Source: Bradyrhizobium cytisi (GTDB lineage Bacteria > Pseudomonadota > Alphaproteobacteria > Rhizobiales > Xanthobacteraceae). From it: a DNA stretch of 64,000 nt. Position 1 is the first letter of the stretch, and every line of letters begins with the position of its first letter. The stretch spans positions 16,751-80,750 of the forward strand of contig NZ_VSSR01000033.1 in assembly GCF_008123515.1 (NCBI RefSeq), in the 5' to 3' direction. Positions 9,010-17,542 of this stretch are shown here, piece by piece. The notes under the pieces were generated by a model, which saw only the letters and a list, made by a program, of their open reading frames with translations, did no database searches and was not told the DNA's origin. A program made the position numbers and the translations under genes.

Positions 9010-10323
9010 TCAGGATGCACTGCGCATCTCGCGCTCAACCGCAAGTTCGCCACGAAGCGAAGGGACGGTTGGCGGCGCGTTGAGCCCGCGCCAGCCGTCG
9101 ATGGTTGCGGCAATCATTTGCGCGGTCGCGGCCGATAACGTCCAGCCGAGATGGCCGTGGCCGGTGTTGAAGAACACGCCGGGCATCCGGCCTGCTCGCA
9201 CCACCGGCATCATGTCGGGCATCATCGGACGCAGCCCGGCCCACGGAATGATGCGAGACGTCTCGACCGCCGGGAAATTGCTGCGCACCCAGTCGATCAA
9301 TGGCTGCACGCGGTCGGCGCGGATGTCGCGGTTGAAGTCGTTGAACTCGGCCGTGCCGGCAACGCGAAAACGATCCGCGCCGAGGCGGCTGGTGACGATC
9401 TTGGCGGCTTCGTCGAGCAGGCTGACGGTCGGCGTCGCGCTACGGCTTTCGTCGGTATCGAGGTGCACGGTGATCGAATAGCCCTTCACCGGATAGACGT
9501 TGACGCGCTCGTCGAGCATGGCGGCGAAGTGACGGCTGGCAACGCCGGCGCAGACCACGACGCCATCAACCTTCAGCACGCCGCGCGCGGAGGCGACCGC
9601 GTCGCTTGCGGACAGATCAGCCCAGCCGATGACGAAGCCGCCGCGGACTTGCGCGATGGAATCGATATTGGCCTCATGGATGAAGGTTGCGCCGCGACGC
9701 TTGCAGGCGTCCGCCAGCCCGCGCGTGAACTTATGAATGTCGCCGGTCGCATCCGACGGCGTGTAGAAGCCGCCGTAATAGTCCTTGTGCAGCGTCGGCT
9801 CGATCGTGCGGATTTCCTCCGAAGTCACCGCGCGCCGGTCGAGCCCGCCTTCCTGCAGCAGTGCATTGACCCGCAGGCCGGACTCAAAACCCTTCTTGTC
9901 GTGATAGATGTGGAGGATACCGCAGCGTTCGAGATCGAAGTCGATGCCTTCGCGTGCCGCGATCTCGAACAGGTGCTTGCGGGCTTCGATCGCGAGCCGC
10001 GTGGTCAGAATCGTGTTGGCGCGGTAGTTTCCGATATTGGCGACGAACTCGCTCATCCAGGAATATTTGTGCCAGTTCGGCCGCGGGTTCATCAGCAGCG
10101 GCGCGTCGCGCCGGAACATCCAGCGCAGGCCTTTCAGGATCGTGGCGGTGCTATTCCACACCTCGGCATTGCTGGCGGAGAGCTGCCCGCCGTTCGCAAA
10201 CGAGGTCTCCATCGCGGCGTAGCGGTGCTTGTCGAGCACCGTCACCTCAAAGCCGCGTTCGAGCAGGGCATAGGCAGTCGTTACGCCGGTGATGCCGGCG
10301 CCAATGATGGCGATATGAGTCAT
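9010..10323 (-). CDS. DadA-like D-amino acid dehydrogenase (FAD-dependent)
   Basis: 437 residues. The dinucleotide-binding motif IIGAGITGVTTAYALLERG occupies residues 6-24, followed by TSFANGGQLSASNAEVW, which is strongly DadA-like, and a C-terminal NTGHGHLGWT FAD-contact motif. DadA enzymes deaminate D-amino acids (often D-alanine) oxidatively and pass electrons to the respiratory chain. Related members act on glycine or other amino acids. The gene lies directly downstream of a tandem glycine riboswitch, which suggests induction when glycine is abundant. The DppB gene follows after about 180 bp. Confidence 0.9.
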   Translation of the reverse strand: MTHIAIIGAGITGVTTAYALLERGFEVTVLDKHRYAAMETSFANGGQLSASNAEVWNSTATILKGLRWMFRRDAPLLMNPRPNWHKYSWMSEFVANIGNYRANTILTTRLAIEARKHLFEIAAREGIDFDLERCGILHIYHDKKGFESGLRVNALLQEGGLDRRAVTSEEIRTIEPTLHKDYYGGFYTPSDATGDIHKFTRGLADACKRRGATFIHEANIDSIAQVRGGFVIGWADLSASDAVASARGVLKVDGVVVCAGVASRHFAAMLDERVNVYPVKGYSITVHLDTDESRSATPTVSLLDEAAKIVTSRLGADRFRVAGTAEFNDFNRDIRADRVQPLIDWVRSNFPAVETSRIIPWAGLRPMMPDMMPVVRAGRMPGVFFNTGHGHLGWTLSAATAQMIAATIDGWRGLNAPPTVPSLRGELAVEREMRSAS

Positions 10324-10387
10324 GATGAAGTCGGGGCTCCCGTGAGTTAGAGTCGGCTAACCGCCGGCCCGAAAGCCGTTGGCGGCG

Positions 10388-10621
10388 CCCCATCTGTCAC
10401 GGTTACCTGAGAGCTTGATCCGACACGGACCTCGACGAGGGCGGACCTCACAAGGCCAATACGGACTATCCCCTTCGGTGGACGTCACGATGTCTCATTC
10501 GTGCCGTCTCTCTCCAGATCGTCCTGACGATACAGTCCTTTTGCCTGAGAGTTTCCGGGGCGGTTGCTCCGTCGGCGCCGCAATGAAAGCTGGAAGCCTT
10601 CATTGCGATCTCTCCCGCATC
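10388..10621 (-). ncRNA. Tandem glycine riboswitch (two aptamers)
   Basis: Read on the minus strand, aptamer I (about 10621-10525) contains GCGGGAGAGAUCGC, CGCCGACGGAGCAA and the hallmark AACUCUCAGGCAAAAGGAC. Aptamer II (about 10520-10388) contains CUGGAGAGAG, CACCGAAGGGG and GCUCUCAGGUAACCGUGACA followed by GAUGGGG. These are the conserved gcvT-type elements, in the normal order and spacing of a cooperative pair. The DadA-like gene starts about 65 bases downstream. GC-rich complementary segments GCCGCC and GGCGGU between aptamer II and the start codon could form the expression platform. Glycine riboswitches usually switch genes on (established knowledge). Confidence 0.93.
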
Positions 10622-10721
10622 GTCGCGTGGACCATCGAGCAGTACGATGCGCCTTATTTTTAGACAAGGCTAAATTTGAACCGCGCCTGCCAACGCATTG
10701 TGCAGTGCGAAGTTGATTCAA

Positions 10722-11852
10722 TTACTCCAGCGTCGCAAGCAACCCAGCCATCAAGCGCCCGCGTTCAACCAGGCTCTCGACCTCGATGAACTCCTCGAGC
10801 GTGTGGCCATTGCCGCCGCGCACGCCGAGACCGTCGAGCGTCGGAATTCCCATCGCGCCCGTAAAGTTGCCGTCGGAGCCTCCGCCGGAGCTCACATGCG
10901 GTAATTCCGCGCCGAGAGATTTGGCGATGCCGCGCGCCTTTTCATACAGCGCCATGGTGCCGGCATCCGCCTCCCACACCGGCCGCGTCACGCCACGCGT
11001 CACCTTGAAGTTGACGTCGTTCGCGGTGCCCGACAGGGCCAGCATCCGCTCGACGCCGCGGTCGAGATCGGCCTGGCGCTTCGCCATGGAGAGCGCTTCG
11101 CCGGTGGCAGTCGTTGCGACGCAATTGACCCATTGTCCGCCATGCACGACGCCGACCGAGAAAGTGCAGTCTTCCGTCGTCATCGCGTCGATGGCAAGAA
11201 TCTGCCTTGCCATCTCGCGGATTGCCGAGCGACCCGCCGACAGGGTCGCGCCCGCGTGGCTCGGCCGCCCCGTCGCTTCCAGATTGAATCGCGCGATGGC
11301 GTAACGTCCGGTGGTGACGCCGTTGTCGGCGCGGCCGGGCTCGGGCACCAGCACATATTTGTTGCGCGCAGCTTCCGCCTCGATGATGTCCCGCGTCGAG
11401 GGCGTGCCGACTTCCTCGTCGGGCGTGAACAGGATGGTGATCGGCAGCGGCGTGGTGAAGGACGCGCGCGCCAGCTGCCGGATCGCTTCCAGCGAGAGAT
11501 AGTTGCCGCCCTTCATGTCGTAGATGCCGGGGCCGTAGCACTTGTTGCCCTCGCGCCGCCATTTCAGCTTCTCGATGGTGCCGACCGGGTGGACGGTATC
11601 CACGTGCCCGGCGATCAGGATGCCCGGCTCGCCCAGCTTTGGATGCGGGAAGCGCGCGCGGACGACGCCGCCAAAGCCCTGACGGCCGGCGATGCGCTCG
11701 ATGGTCGCACCCATGATCGCCATATCCCGCGCTGCGATATCGAGCATACGGTTGACCGCTCCTGCGTCCCAGGTCGGGCTCTCGCATTCCACCCAGGTGC
11801 GCAGGCCCTCGAGCATCGCCTCGGAATCGAAGGGAAGATTGGCTGGATTCAT
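10722..11852 (-). CDS. M20 family metallopeptidase, carboxypeptidase G2-like
   Basis: 376 residues from the ATG at 11850-11852, with a GAGAG ribosome binding site 9 bases upstream; a TTG five codons earlier is less likely. M20A motifs are present: AGHVDTVHP near 81-89, YGPGIYDMKGG near 110-120, the catalytic TPDEEVGTP near 148, GGGSDGN near 327 and the final metal-ligand histidine in GNGHTLEE near 353. The family cleaves C-terminal glutamate or other residues from peptides or folates. No signal peptide is seen. It lies between the divergent binding-protein genes and the riboswitch. Confidence 0.9.
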   Translation of the reverse strand: MNPANLPFDSEAMLEGLRTWVECESPTWDAGAVNRMLDIAARDMAIMGATIERIAGRQGFGGVVRARFPHPKLGEPGILIAGHVDTVHPVGTIEKLKWRREGNKCYGPGIYDMKGGNYLSLEAIRQLARASFTTPLPITILFTPDEEVGTPSTRDIIEAEAARNKYVLVPEPGRADNGVTTGRYAIARFNLEATGRPSHAGATLSAGRSAIREMARQILAIDAMTTEDCTFSVGVVHGGQWVNCVATTATGEALSMAKRQADLDRGVERMLALSGTANDVNFKVTRGVTRPVWEADAGTMALYEKARGIAKSLGAELPHVSSGGGSDGNFTGAMGIPTLDGLGVRGGNGHTLEEFIEVESLVERGRLMAGLLATLE

Positions 11853-12122
11853 CTTGATGTCTCTCAAGCTTCAAAAGATGGAATGCGCATTGCATCAGCG
11901 CGGACAGGACAAGCGGAAAGAGTTGTAGAGCCAAACCGATCCTTGCGGAGCCCCGTGCATGCGATGCCATGGGCTGCACCGAAACCGGATTGACGCGCTC
12001 AACACTGTCTGCAAGTCTCGAAAAGATAAAGGCATTGCATGAGGTTAGTTCGCCTAAGGAACGAACCGAATGCCCAACCAATAACCTGCCTTTGAACAGT
12101 TTCACGCCAGGAGAAACTTTCT
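11853..12122. promoter_or_regulatory. Divergent intergenic region, M20 gene and binding-protein gene
   Basis: This 270-bp region must hold the promoters for both the minus-strand M20 gene and the plus-strand binding-protein gene. An imperfect inverted repeat with outer arms GTTCG and CGAAC surrounds 12045-12063 and could be an operator. The ribosome binding site CCAGGAGAAA precedes the plus-strand ATG at 12123. No clear sigma-70 hexamers can be named. Confidence 0.35.
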
Positions 12123-13733
12123 ATGTTGAGCTTGATGCGCCGGGGGCGACGCGCGTTCGCCTCCACACTCGCGCTGTCGGTCGTCGCGCTTGCGACGGCG
12201 ATGGCCTCGCCGGTGTTTGCGGCCGGCAAGACCATCACCGCGGTGATGCATTCGGATCTGCGCATCATCGATCCGATCTTCACCACCGCCTACATCACGC
12301 GTGACCATGGCTACATGGTCTATGACACGCTGATCACGACGGATGCGAACTTCAAGATCCAGCCGCAGATGGCGGACTGGAAGATCTCGGACGACAAGCT
12401 CACCTACACCTTCACGCTGCGCGATGGACTGAAGTGGCACGACGGCGCGCCGGTGACGGCGGAAGACTGCGTCGCCTCGCTGAAGCGCTGGGCCGCCGTC
12501 GACGGCATGGGCCAGCAGATGATGACCTTCACGGCCAGCATCGAGGCGACCGACGCCAAGACCATCACGCTGAAGCTGAAGGAGCCGTACGCGCTCGTGC
12601 TGGAATCGATCGGCAAGCCGTCCTCGCGCGTGCCCTTCATGATGCCGAAGCGCCTCGCCGAGACGCCGCCGGACAAGCAGATTCCGGAGCAGATCGGCTC
12701 CGGTCCGTTCAAGTTCGTGCAGGGCGAATTCCAGCCCGGCGTGAAGGCGGTCTACGTCAAGAACACCGACTACGTGCCGCGCAAGGAGCCGGCGAGCTGG
12801 ACCGCCGGCGGCAAGGTGGTGAAGGTCGACCGCGTCGAGTGGATCACCATGCCGGACTCGCAGACCGCGGTGAACGCGCTGCAGTCGGGCGACATCGACT
12901 TCATGGAAGTGCCACCGTGGGATCTGCTGCCGGTGCTTGAAGGCAATCCCGACCTCAAGGTCGATACGCTGAACAAGTTCGGCTACCAAACGCTTGGCCG
13001 CATGAACTTCCTCTATCCGCCCTTCGACAATCCGAAGATCCGTCGTGCGGCCTTCCTGGCGATGAACCAGAAGGACGTGCTCGACGCGCTGGTCGGCAAC
13101 CCGAAGTACTACAAGATCTGCGGCGCCTTCTTCATCTGCGACACCCCGTTCGCAACCGACGTCGGCTCCGAGACGCTGGTCAAGGGCAACGGCATGACGG
13201 AAGCCAAGAAGGCTCTCGCCGAGTCCGGCTATGACGGCACGCCCGTCGTGGTCATGGTGCCCGGCGATGTCGTCACGCTGAAGGCGCAGCCGACCGTCGC
13301 GGTGCAGCTGCTCCGCGAAGCCGGCTTCAAGGTCGACGCGCAAGCGACCGACTGGCAGACGGTGGTGAGCCGTCGCGCCAGCCAGAAGCCCCCGAAGGAG
13401 GGCGGCTGGAACATGTTCTTCACCAACTGGGTCAGCGCTGACGTCTCCAACCCGATCTCCAATCTCTCGATCGGCGGTCAGGGCAAGAAGGGCGGCTGGT
13501 TCGGCTGGGCGGAAGACGCCAAGATCGAGAAGCTCAAGGACGACTTCGTCCGCGCTGCCTCGCTCGACGATCAGAAGAAGATCGCGACCGAGATCCAGAA
13601 GGAAGCCTATGACCAGGTGATCTACGTGCCGCTCGGCCAGTATCTGGCGCCGAGCGCATGGCGGAAGTCGCTCTCCGGCGTGCTCGACGGCCCGGCGACC
13701 CCGGTGTTCTGGAACATCGACAAGTCCGAGTAA
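12123..13733 (+). CDS. ABC transporter substrate-binding protein, family 5 (peptide/nickel type), copy 1
   Basis: 536 residues. A Sec signal peptide of about 34 residues (basic MRRGRR, then a hydrophobic stretch ending PVFAAGK) is followed by the family 5 body: DLRIIDPIFTTAYITRDHGY, and LRDGLKWHDGAPVTAEDCV near residue 100. It would bind the imported substrate in the periplasm and deliver it to the Dpp-like permeases across the divergent region. It is closely similar to the next gene over its whole length, including signal peptide and trailing hairpins, so the pair arose by tandem duplication. Confidence 0.95.
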   Translation: MLSLMRRGRRAFASTLALSVVALATAMASPVFAAGKTITAVMHSDLRIIDPIFTTAYITRDHGYMVYDTLITTDANFKIQPQMADWKISDDKLTYTFTLRDGLKWHDGAPVTAEDCVASLKRWAAVDGMGQQMMTFTASIEATDAKTITLKLKEPYALVLESIGKPSSRVPFMMPKRLAETPPDKQIPEQIGSGPFKFVQGEFQPGVKAVYVKNTDYVPRKEPASWTAGGKVVKVDRVEWITMPDSQTAVNALQSGDIDFMEVPPWDLLPVLEGNPDLKVDTLNKFGYQTLGRMNFLYPPFDNPKIRRAAFLAMNQKDVLDALVGNPKYYKICGAFFICDTPFATDVGSETLVKGNGMTEAKKALAESGYDGTPVVVMVPGDVVTLKAQPTVAVQLLREAGFKVDAQATDWQTVVSRRASQKPPKEGGWNMFFTNWVSADVSNPISNLSIGGQGKKGGWFGWAEDAKIEKLKDDFVRAASLDDQKKIATEIQKEAYDQVIYVPLGQYLAPSAWRKSLSGVLDGPATPVFWNIDKSE

Positions 13734-13752
13734 GGCCAACTCCGAGTCAGGC

Positions 13753-13774
13753 GAAGGCGCGTCAGCGCGCCTTC
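13753..13774 (+). terminator. Hairpin after binding-protein gene 1
   Basis: GAAGGCGCG and CGCGCCTTC form a perfect 9-bp stem with a 4-base loop, 20 bases after the stop codon. There is no clear U-run, so it may stabilise or attenuate the transcript rather than stop it fully. A second hairpin, GCGCCGCT/AGCGGCGC, follows at 13794-13815. Confidence 0.5.
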
Positions 13775-13819
13775 TGTCCCGACCTATCACGCGGCGCCGC
13801 TGTCATCAGCGGCGCTGCT

Positions 13820-13873
13820 CGCCAGGAGAATTCGTCAGGAGAACTTGTCGGCAGAACTCGTCAGGAGAACTTC
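13820..13873 (+). repeat. Four-unit 13-bp tandem repeat carrying ribosome binding sites
   Basis: GAACT or GAATT recurs at 13828, 13841, 13854 and 13867, an exact 13-base period, with CAGGAGAA preserved in three of the four units. The last unit supplies the functional ribosome binding site CAGGAGAACTTCA just before the ATG at 13875. The paralogous gene at 12123 has one such unit only. Repeat number could vary by slippage and alter translation of the second binding protein; this is inference. Confidence 0.75.
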
Positions 13874-13874
13874 A

Positions 13875-15482
13875 ATGTTCCAACTCATGCGCCGGGGGCG
13901 TCGGGCGTTCGTCTCCACACTTGCGATTTCAGTCGTGGCGCTTTCGGCACTGGCCTCGCCAGTTCTTGCCGCAGATAAGACCATTACCGCCGTGATGCAT
14001 TCGGATCTGCGCATCCTCGATCCGATCTTCACCAGCGCCTACATCGCGCGTGATCATGGTTACATGGTCTACGACACGCTGATCGCGACGGATTCGAACT
14101 TCAAGATCCAGCCGCAGATGGCGGACTGGAAGATCTCCGACGACAAGCTGACCTACACCTTCACGCTGCGCGACGGCCTGAAGTGGCACGACGGCGCGCC
14201 GGTCACCGCGGAAGATTGCGTTGCCTCCCTGAAGCGCTGGGCCGCTGTCGATGGCATGGGGCAGCAGATGATGCTGTTCACCGCCAGCATCGAGGCGACC
14301 GATCCCAAGACCATCACGCTGAAGCTGAAGGAGCCGTACGCGCTCGTGCTGGAATCGATCGGCAAGCCGTCCTCGCGGGTCGCTTTCATGATGCCGAAGC
14401 GTCTCGCCGAGACGCCGCCGGAGAAGCAGATTCCCGAGCAGATCGGCTCCGGGCCCTTCAAGTTCGTGCAGGCCGAATTCCAGCCCGGGGTGAAGTCGGT
14501 CTACGTCAAGAACACGGACTACCTGCCGCGCAAGGAGCCGGCGAGCTGGACCACCGGCGGCAAGGTGGTGAAGGTCAATCGCGTCGAATGGATCACGATG
14601 CCGGATGCGCAGACCGCATTGAACGCGCTGCAGTCGGGCGACATCGATTTCATGGAAAATCCTGCCTTCGAAATGTTGCCCAGCATCGAAGCCGACAAGG
14701 AGCTCAAACTCGAGATCCTGAACAAGTTCGGCTTCCAGACCGGCGCGCGGATGAACTTCCTTCATCCGCCATTCGATAACGTCAAGGTTCGCCGCGCAGC
14801 ACTGCTGGCGGTCAACCAGAAGGACGTGCTCGATGCGCTGATCGGCAATCCCAAATACTACAGGACTTGCGCCGCGGTCTTCATCTGCGACACGCCGTTC
14901 GCGACGGATATCGGCGGTGAGACCCTCGCGAAGGGCGGCGACATTGCTGCGGCCAGGAAGGCGCTCGCCGAGTCCGGCTACGACGGGACACCAATTGTGC
15001 TCATGGCGCCGGGCGACGTGCTGACGCTGAAGGCTCAACCGATCGTGGTGGCCCAGCAACTGCGCGAAGCCGGCTTCAAGGTCGATCTGCAGGCGACCGA
15101 CTGGCAGACGGTGGTGAGCCGGCGCGCCAGCCAGAAGCCCCCGAAGGAGGGCGGCTGGAACATGTTCATCACAAACTGGGTCAGCGCCGACGTGGTCAAT
15201 CCGATCTCCAATGTCGCTGTCGGCGGGCAGGGCAAGAAGGGCGGCTGGTTCGGCTGGGCGGAGGACGCCAGGGTCGAGCAGCTCAAGGACGCCTTCGTTC
15301 GCGCGGCCTCGCTCGATGATCAGAGGAAAGTGGCAACCGAGATCCAGAAAGAGACCTATGATCAGGTGCTCTATGTCCCGCTCGGTCAGTATCAGGCGCC
15401 AAGCGCGTGGCGGAAGTCGCTCTCCGGCGTGCTCGATGGCCCGGCGACGCCGGTGTTCTGGAACATCGACAAATCCGAGTAA
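13875..15482 (+). CDS. ABC transporter substrate-binding protein, family 5, copy 2
   Basis: 535 residues from the ATG at 13875, placed 5 bases after the core of CAGGAGAAC; an upstream in-frame TTG is inside the tandem repeat and unlikely. The signal peptide ends near PVLAADK. The mature protein is nearly the same as the 12123-13733 product in its N-terminal third and C-terminus. It differs most in residues around 265-300 (FMENPAFEMLPSIEADKEL against FMEVPPWDLLPVLEGNPDL in copy 1) and 375-400, both likely to affect ligand contacts. The pair may therefore widen the substrate range of one transporter. Confidence 0.95.
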   Translation: MFQLMRRGRRAFVSTLAISVVALSALASPVLAADKTITAVMHSDLRILDPIFTSAYIARDHGYMVYDTLIATDSNFKIQPQMADWKISDDKLTYTFTLRDGLKWHDGAPVTAEDCVASLKRWAAVDGMGQQMMLFTASIEATDPKTITLKLKEPYALVLESIGKPSSRVAFMMPKRLAETPPEKQIPEQIGSGPFKFVQAEFQPGVKSVYVKNTDYLPRKEPASWTTGGKVVKVNRVEWITMPDAQTALNALQSGDIDFMENPAFEMLPSIEADKELKLEILNKFGFQTGARMNFLHPPFDNVKVRRAALLAVNQKDVLDALIGNPKYYRTCAAVFICDTPFATDIGGETLAKGGDIAAARKALAESGYDGTPIVLMAPGDVLTLKAQPIVVAQQLREAGFKVDLQATDWQTVVSRRASQKPPKEGGWNMFITNWVSADVVNPISNVAVGGQGKKGGWFGWAEDARVEQLKDAFVRAASLDDQRKVATEIQKETYDQVLYVPLGQYQAPSAWRKSLSGVLDGPATPVFWNIDKSE

Positions 15483-15499
15483 GACAAGCGAACAGGGGA

Positions 15500-15520
15500 A
15501 AGGTGCAAACTGCACCTTTC
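15500..15520 (+). terminator. Hairpin after binding-protein gene 2
   Basis: AAAGGTGCA and TGCACCTTT form a perfect 9-bp stem around AAC, 18 bases after the stop. A second GC-rich hairpin with arms GCGGCGCC and GGCGCCGT follows at about 15532-15560. The layout repeats the two-hairpin tail of the first copy, showing that the duplication included the 3' untranslated region. Confidence 0.55.
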
Positions 15521-15736
15521 GTCCAATCATCACGCGGCGCCGCCATCATCAACGGCGCCGTTGTCGTTTGGCGGTCCTGCGTCGGCGAAATCCGCCGAAC
15601 TTTAACTCTTCCAGACTCCAATCATTGCTATTTGTTTCCGAACTGAAATAGATGGTTGGTCCTCGGACATCACTTTCCCTTCCATCGATTTGAATCCGTT
15701 GGTTTGATTCCCTTGCTCGATTTTGCATTGCAGGCG

Positions 15737-17335
15737 ATGGCCGAACGGTCGGATCGCGCGCCGTCGCGCTGGCGCCGGCCATTGCTGCGCTGGCTGGATG
15801 GCGTTGAGGCAGGCTGGGCCGTGCCGCTCCTCATCGCGTGCTTCGTTGCGATCTGGGCGCTGTACCTCGCCATCGCCTATGCCGGCGGCGGGCTGCATCC
15901 CGACACGCTCGAGGCCTGGACGCTGGGACGCAATTTCGCCTTCGGCTATCACAAGCATCCGCCGCTGATGGGCTGGATCGCGGCTGCATGGACCGCCGTC
16001 TTCCCGCCCAGCGACTGGTCGCTGCAACTGATGGCGATGGTGAATGCGGGCCTCGCGCTGGTCTTCGTCGATTGCGTCGCGCGGCAATTCGTGACCGGGC
16101 ACAAGCGCATCCTGGTGCTCCTGCTCCTCATGCTGACGCCGGCCTATCAATTCCACGCCCAGCGCTTCAACGCCAATGCCGTGCTGCTCGCGACCTGGCC
16201 GCTCGCCATATGGTGCTTCCTACGTGCGTTCGAGACCAGGTCCGCTGTCTGGGCGGTTGCGCTTGGATGCACCATGGCGCTCGCCATGGCCGGAAAATAT
16301 TACTCGATCTTCCTGGTCACGAGCTTTGCATTCGCCGCGCTGGCGCATCCGGCGCGGCGCGCTTATTTCAGCTCGGCGTCGCCCTGGATTTCGGTCGTCT
16401 CCGGGCTCGCGGCGCTGTCACCGCACATCTACTGGCTCGCGACCACGGGCGCATCGACCTTCACCTACGCGCTGAACCACGCCAACGGCAATGCCGTCAG
16501 CTCGCTCGGTGACGTCAGGAATTTTCTGCTGGGACTCCTGGCGGCCATCAGCGTCGCCGCCGTGATCTGGGTGCTCGTCGCGGGTACGCGGCTCAAGCGG
16601 TTTCCGGCCGACTTCGCCGCGATGAGCCTGGGCCTCCGGCTTCTCTTCTACGTTGCCATCGGCACGATTGCTCTGCCGGTCCTGACGTCGCTCGCGATGG
16701 GCACGGATCTGCCGTCGCTATGGGGCTTGCAGGGATTGTTCCTGTTCGTCGTGCTGATCGTCTGCGGCGCGCGTTATCCCGTCGAACGATTCTACACCGT
16801 CAATGTGGCGGTCATTGTCGCGGGCGTTGCGCTTGTCGCCGTGCTGGTTGCCGCGCCGATCCATGCGGTCTATCGCAATAGCCACGGTTATGAAGAGGGA
16901 CGGAACCTTTACGCGCAGGCAGCCAGCGAGCTCACCCGGCAATGGCGCGACCTGACCGGCGAGCCGCTCGGAGCCGTCAGTGGTGACGATTCGCTCGCTT
17001 TCGCCACGGCCTTCTACAGCCCGGATCATCCGCATTATTCGCGGCCGTTCGAGCACCAGTACGATTGGGGCCTGCCGCGCCAGACGACGCTCGACCGGGG
17101 TTGGGCAGCGCTCTGTTTCCGTGATCAGGATGATTGCGGCCGCTGGATGGAATGGGTGTCCGCGCGCGCCGAAAACTTTGTCAGGCGGGACTTCACCGTG
17201 CAGGCCTCGCTGTGGGGCCGGCCGGGCCTGAGCCGGAACGTGGTCGTGCTGATGGTGCCGCCACGCGCGAGCAGCGGCGCATCGCCCGAAAGCGCAGCGC
17301 AGGATTTCAGCGCCAGCAAGCGCAATCCGGAATAG
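15737..17335 (+). CDS. ArnT-like glycosyltransferase family 39 membrane protein
   Basis: 532 residues from the ATG at 15737; a longer frame from a TTG at 15656 adds a segment with no obvious homology. The protein opens with a basic stretch and a membrane helix (WAVPLLIACFVAIWALYLAIAY). The acidic first-loop motif HPDTLEAWTLGRNFAFGYHKHPPLMGW is typical of GT39/ArnT-type lipid-linked sugar transferases. About ten further hydrophobic helices follow, and then a periplasmic C-terminal domain from residue 400. These enzymes use polyprenyl-phosphate sugars; the acceptor here is unknown. Confidence 0.85.
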   Translation: MAERSDRAPSRWRRPLLRWLDGVEAGWAVPLLIACFVAIWALYLAIAYAGGGLHPDTLEAWTLGRNFAFGYHKHPPLMGWIAAAWTAVFPPSDWSLQLMAMVNAGLALVFVDCVARQFVTGHKRILVLLLLMLTPAYQFHAQRFNANAVLLATWPLAIWCFLRAFETRSAVWAVALGCTMALAMAGKYYSIFLVTSFAFAALAHPARRAYFSSASPWISVVSGLAALSPHIYWLATTGASTFTYALNHANGNAVSSLGDVRNFLLGLLAAISVAAVIWVLVAGTRLKRFPADFAAMSLGLRLLFYVAIGTIALPVLTSLAMGTDLPSLWGLQGLFLFVVLIVCGARYPVERFYTVNVAVIVAGVALVAVLVAAPIHAVYRNSHGYEEGRNLYAQAASELTRQWRDLTGEPLGAVSGDDSLAFATAFYSPDHPHYSRPFEHQYDWGLPRQTTLDRGWAALCFRDQDDCGRWMEWVSARAENFVRRDFTVQASLWGRPGLSRNVVVLMVPPRASSGASPESAAQDFSASKRNPE

Positions 17336-17344
17336 GCGCGTCTC

Positions 17345-17488
17345 TCAGCAATGGCTGTCGCGCACCCGTTCAAGGCCTTCGCTTGCGAAGGGCGGCGGTG
17401 TGGAGGCCGGCCGCTTTGCGTCAGCAGCCTTTCGCTGCGCCTCAGTCTGTTCCGACGCGTGATCGGTTTCGTTGCGTTTCGGTTCCAT
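17345..17488 (-). CDS. Small hydrophilic protein, unrecognised (47 aa)
   Basis: An ATG at 17486-17488 opens a 47-codon frame ending in TGA at 17345. A GAGAG ribosome-binding-like sequence lies about 11 bases upstream. The product is highly charged, with an ASEQTEAQRKAADAKR stretch and a proline-rich middle, and has no membrane segment. It follows the Bcr/CflA transporter gene by 54 bp on the same strand and could be cotranscribed. I do not recognise a family, and the frame may be fortuitous. Confidence 0.35.
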   Translation of the reverse strand: MEPKRNETDHASEQTEAQRKAADAKRPASTPPPFASEGLERVRDSHC

Positions 17489-17542
17489 GAGGCGATCTCT
17501 CGAAAATGCTGCAGGACAACATCGAGGCGCCTGCGAAGTTCC

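Noticed and set aside
12045..12063. Imperfect palindrome in the divergent region, considered as a defined operator
   Set aside because: Only the 5-bp outer arms and a short central match pair; too weak to name as a specific binding site.
12102..13790. 562-codon open frame on the minus strand across the first binding-protein gene
   Set aside because: It is an antisense shadow of a clear family 5 binding protein, with no recognisable domain and a composition dominated by Arg, Asp, Leu and His, which is typical of reverse frames in high-GC DNA.
13820..13873. Four 13-bp repeats considered as a CRISPR-like or coding repeat
   Set aside because: Units are contiguous without spacers and contain Shine-Dalgarno sequences, so they are a short leader tandem repeat.
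13929..15533. 534-codon open frame on the minus strand across the second binding-protein gene
   Set aside because: Same situation as the first copy; its similarity to that frame only reflects the gene duplication on the other strand.
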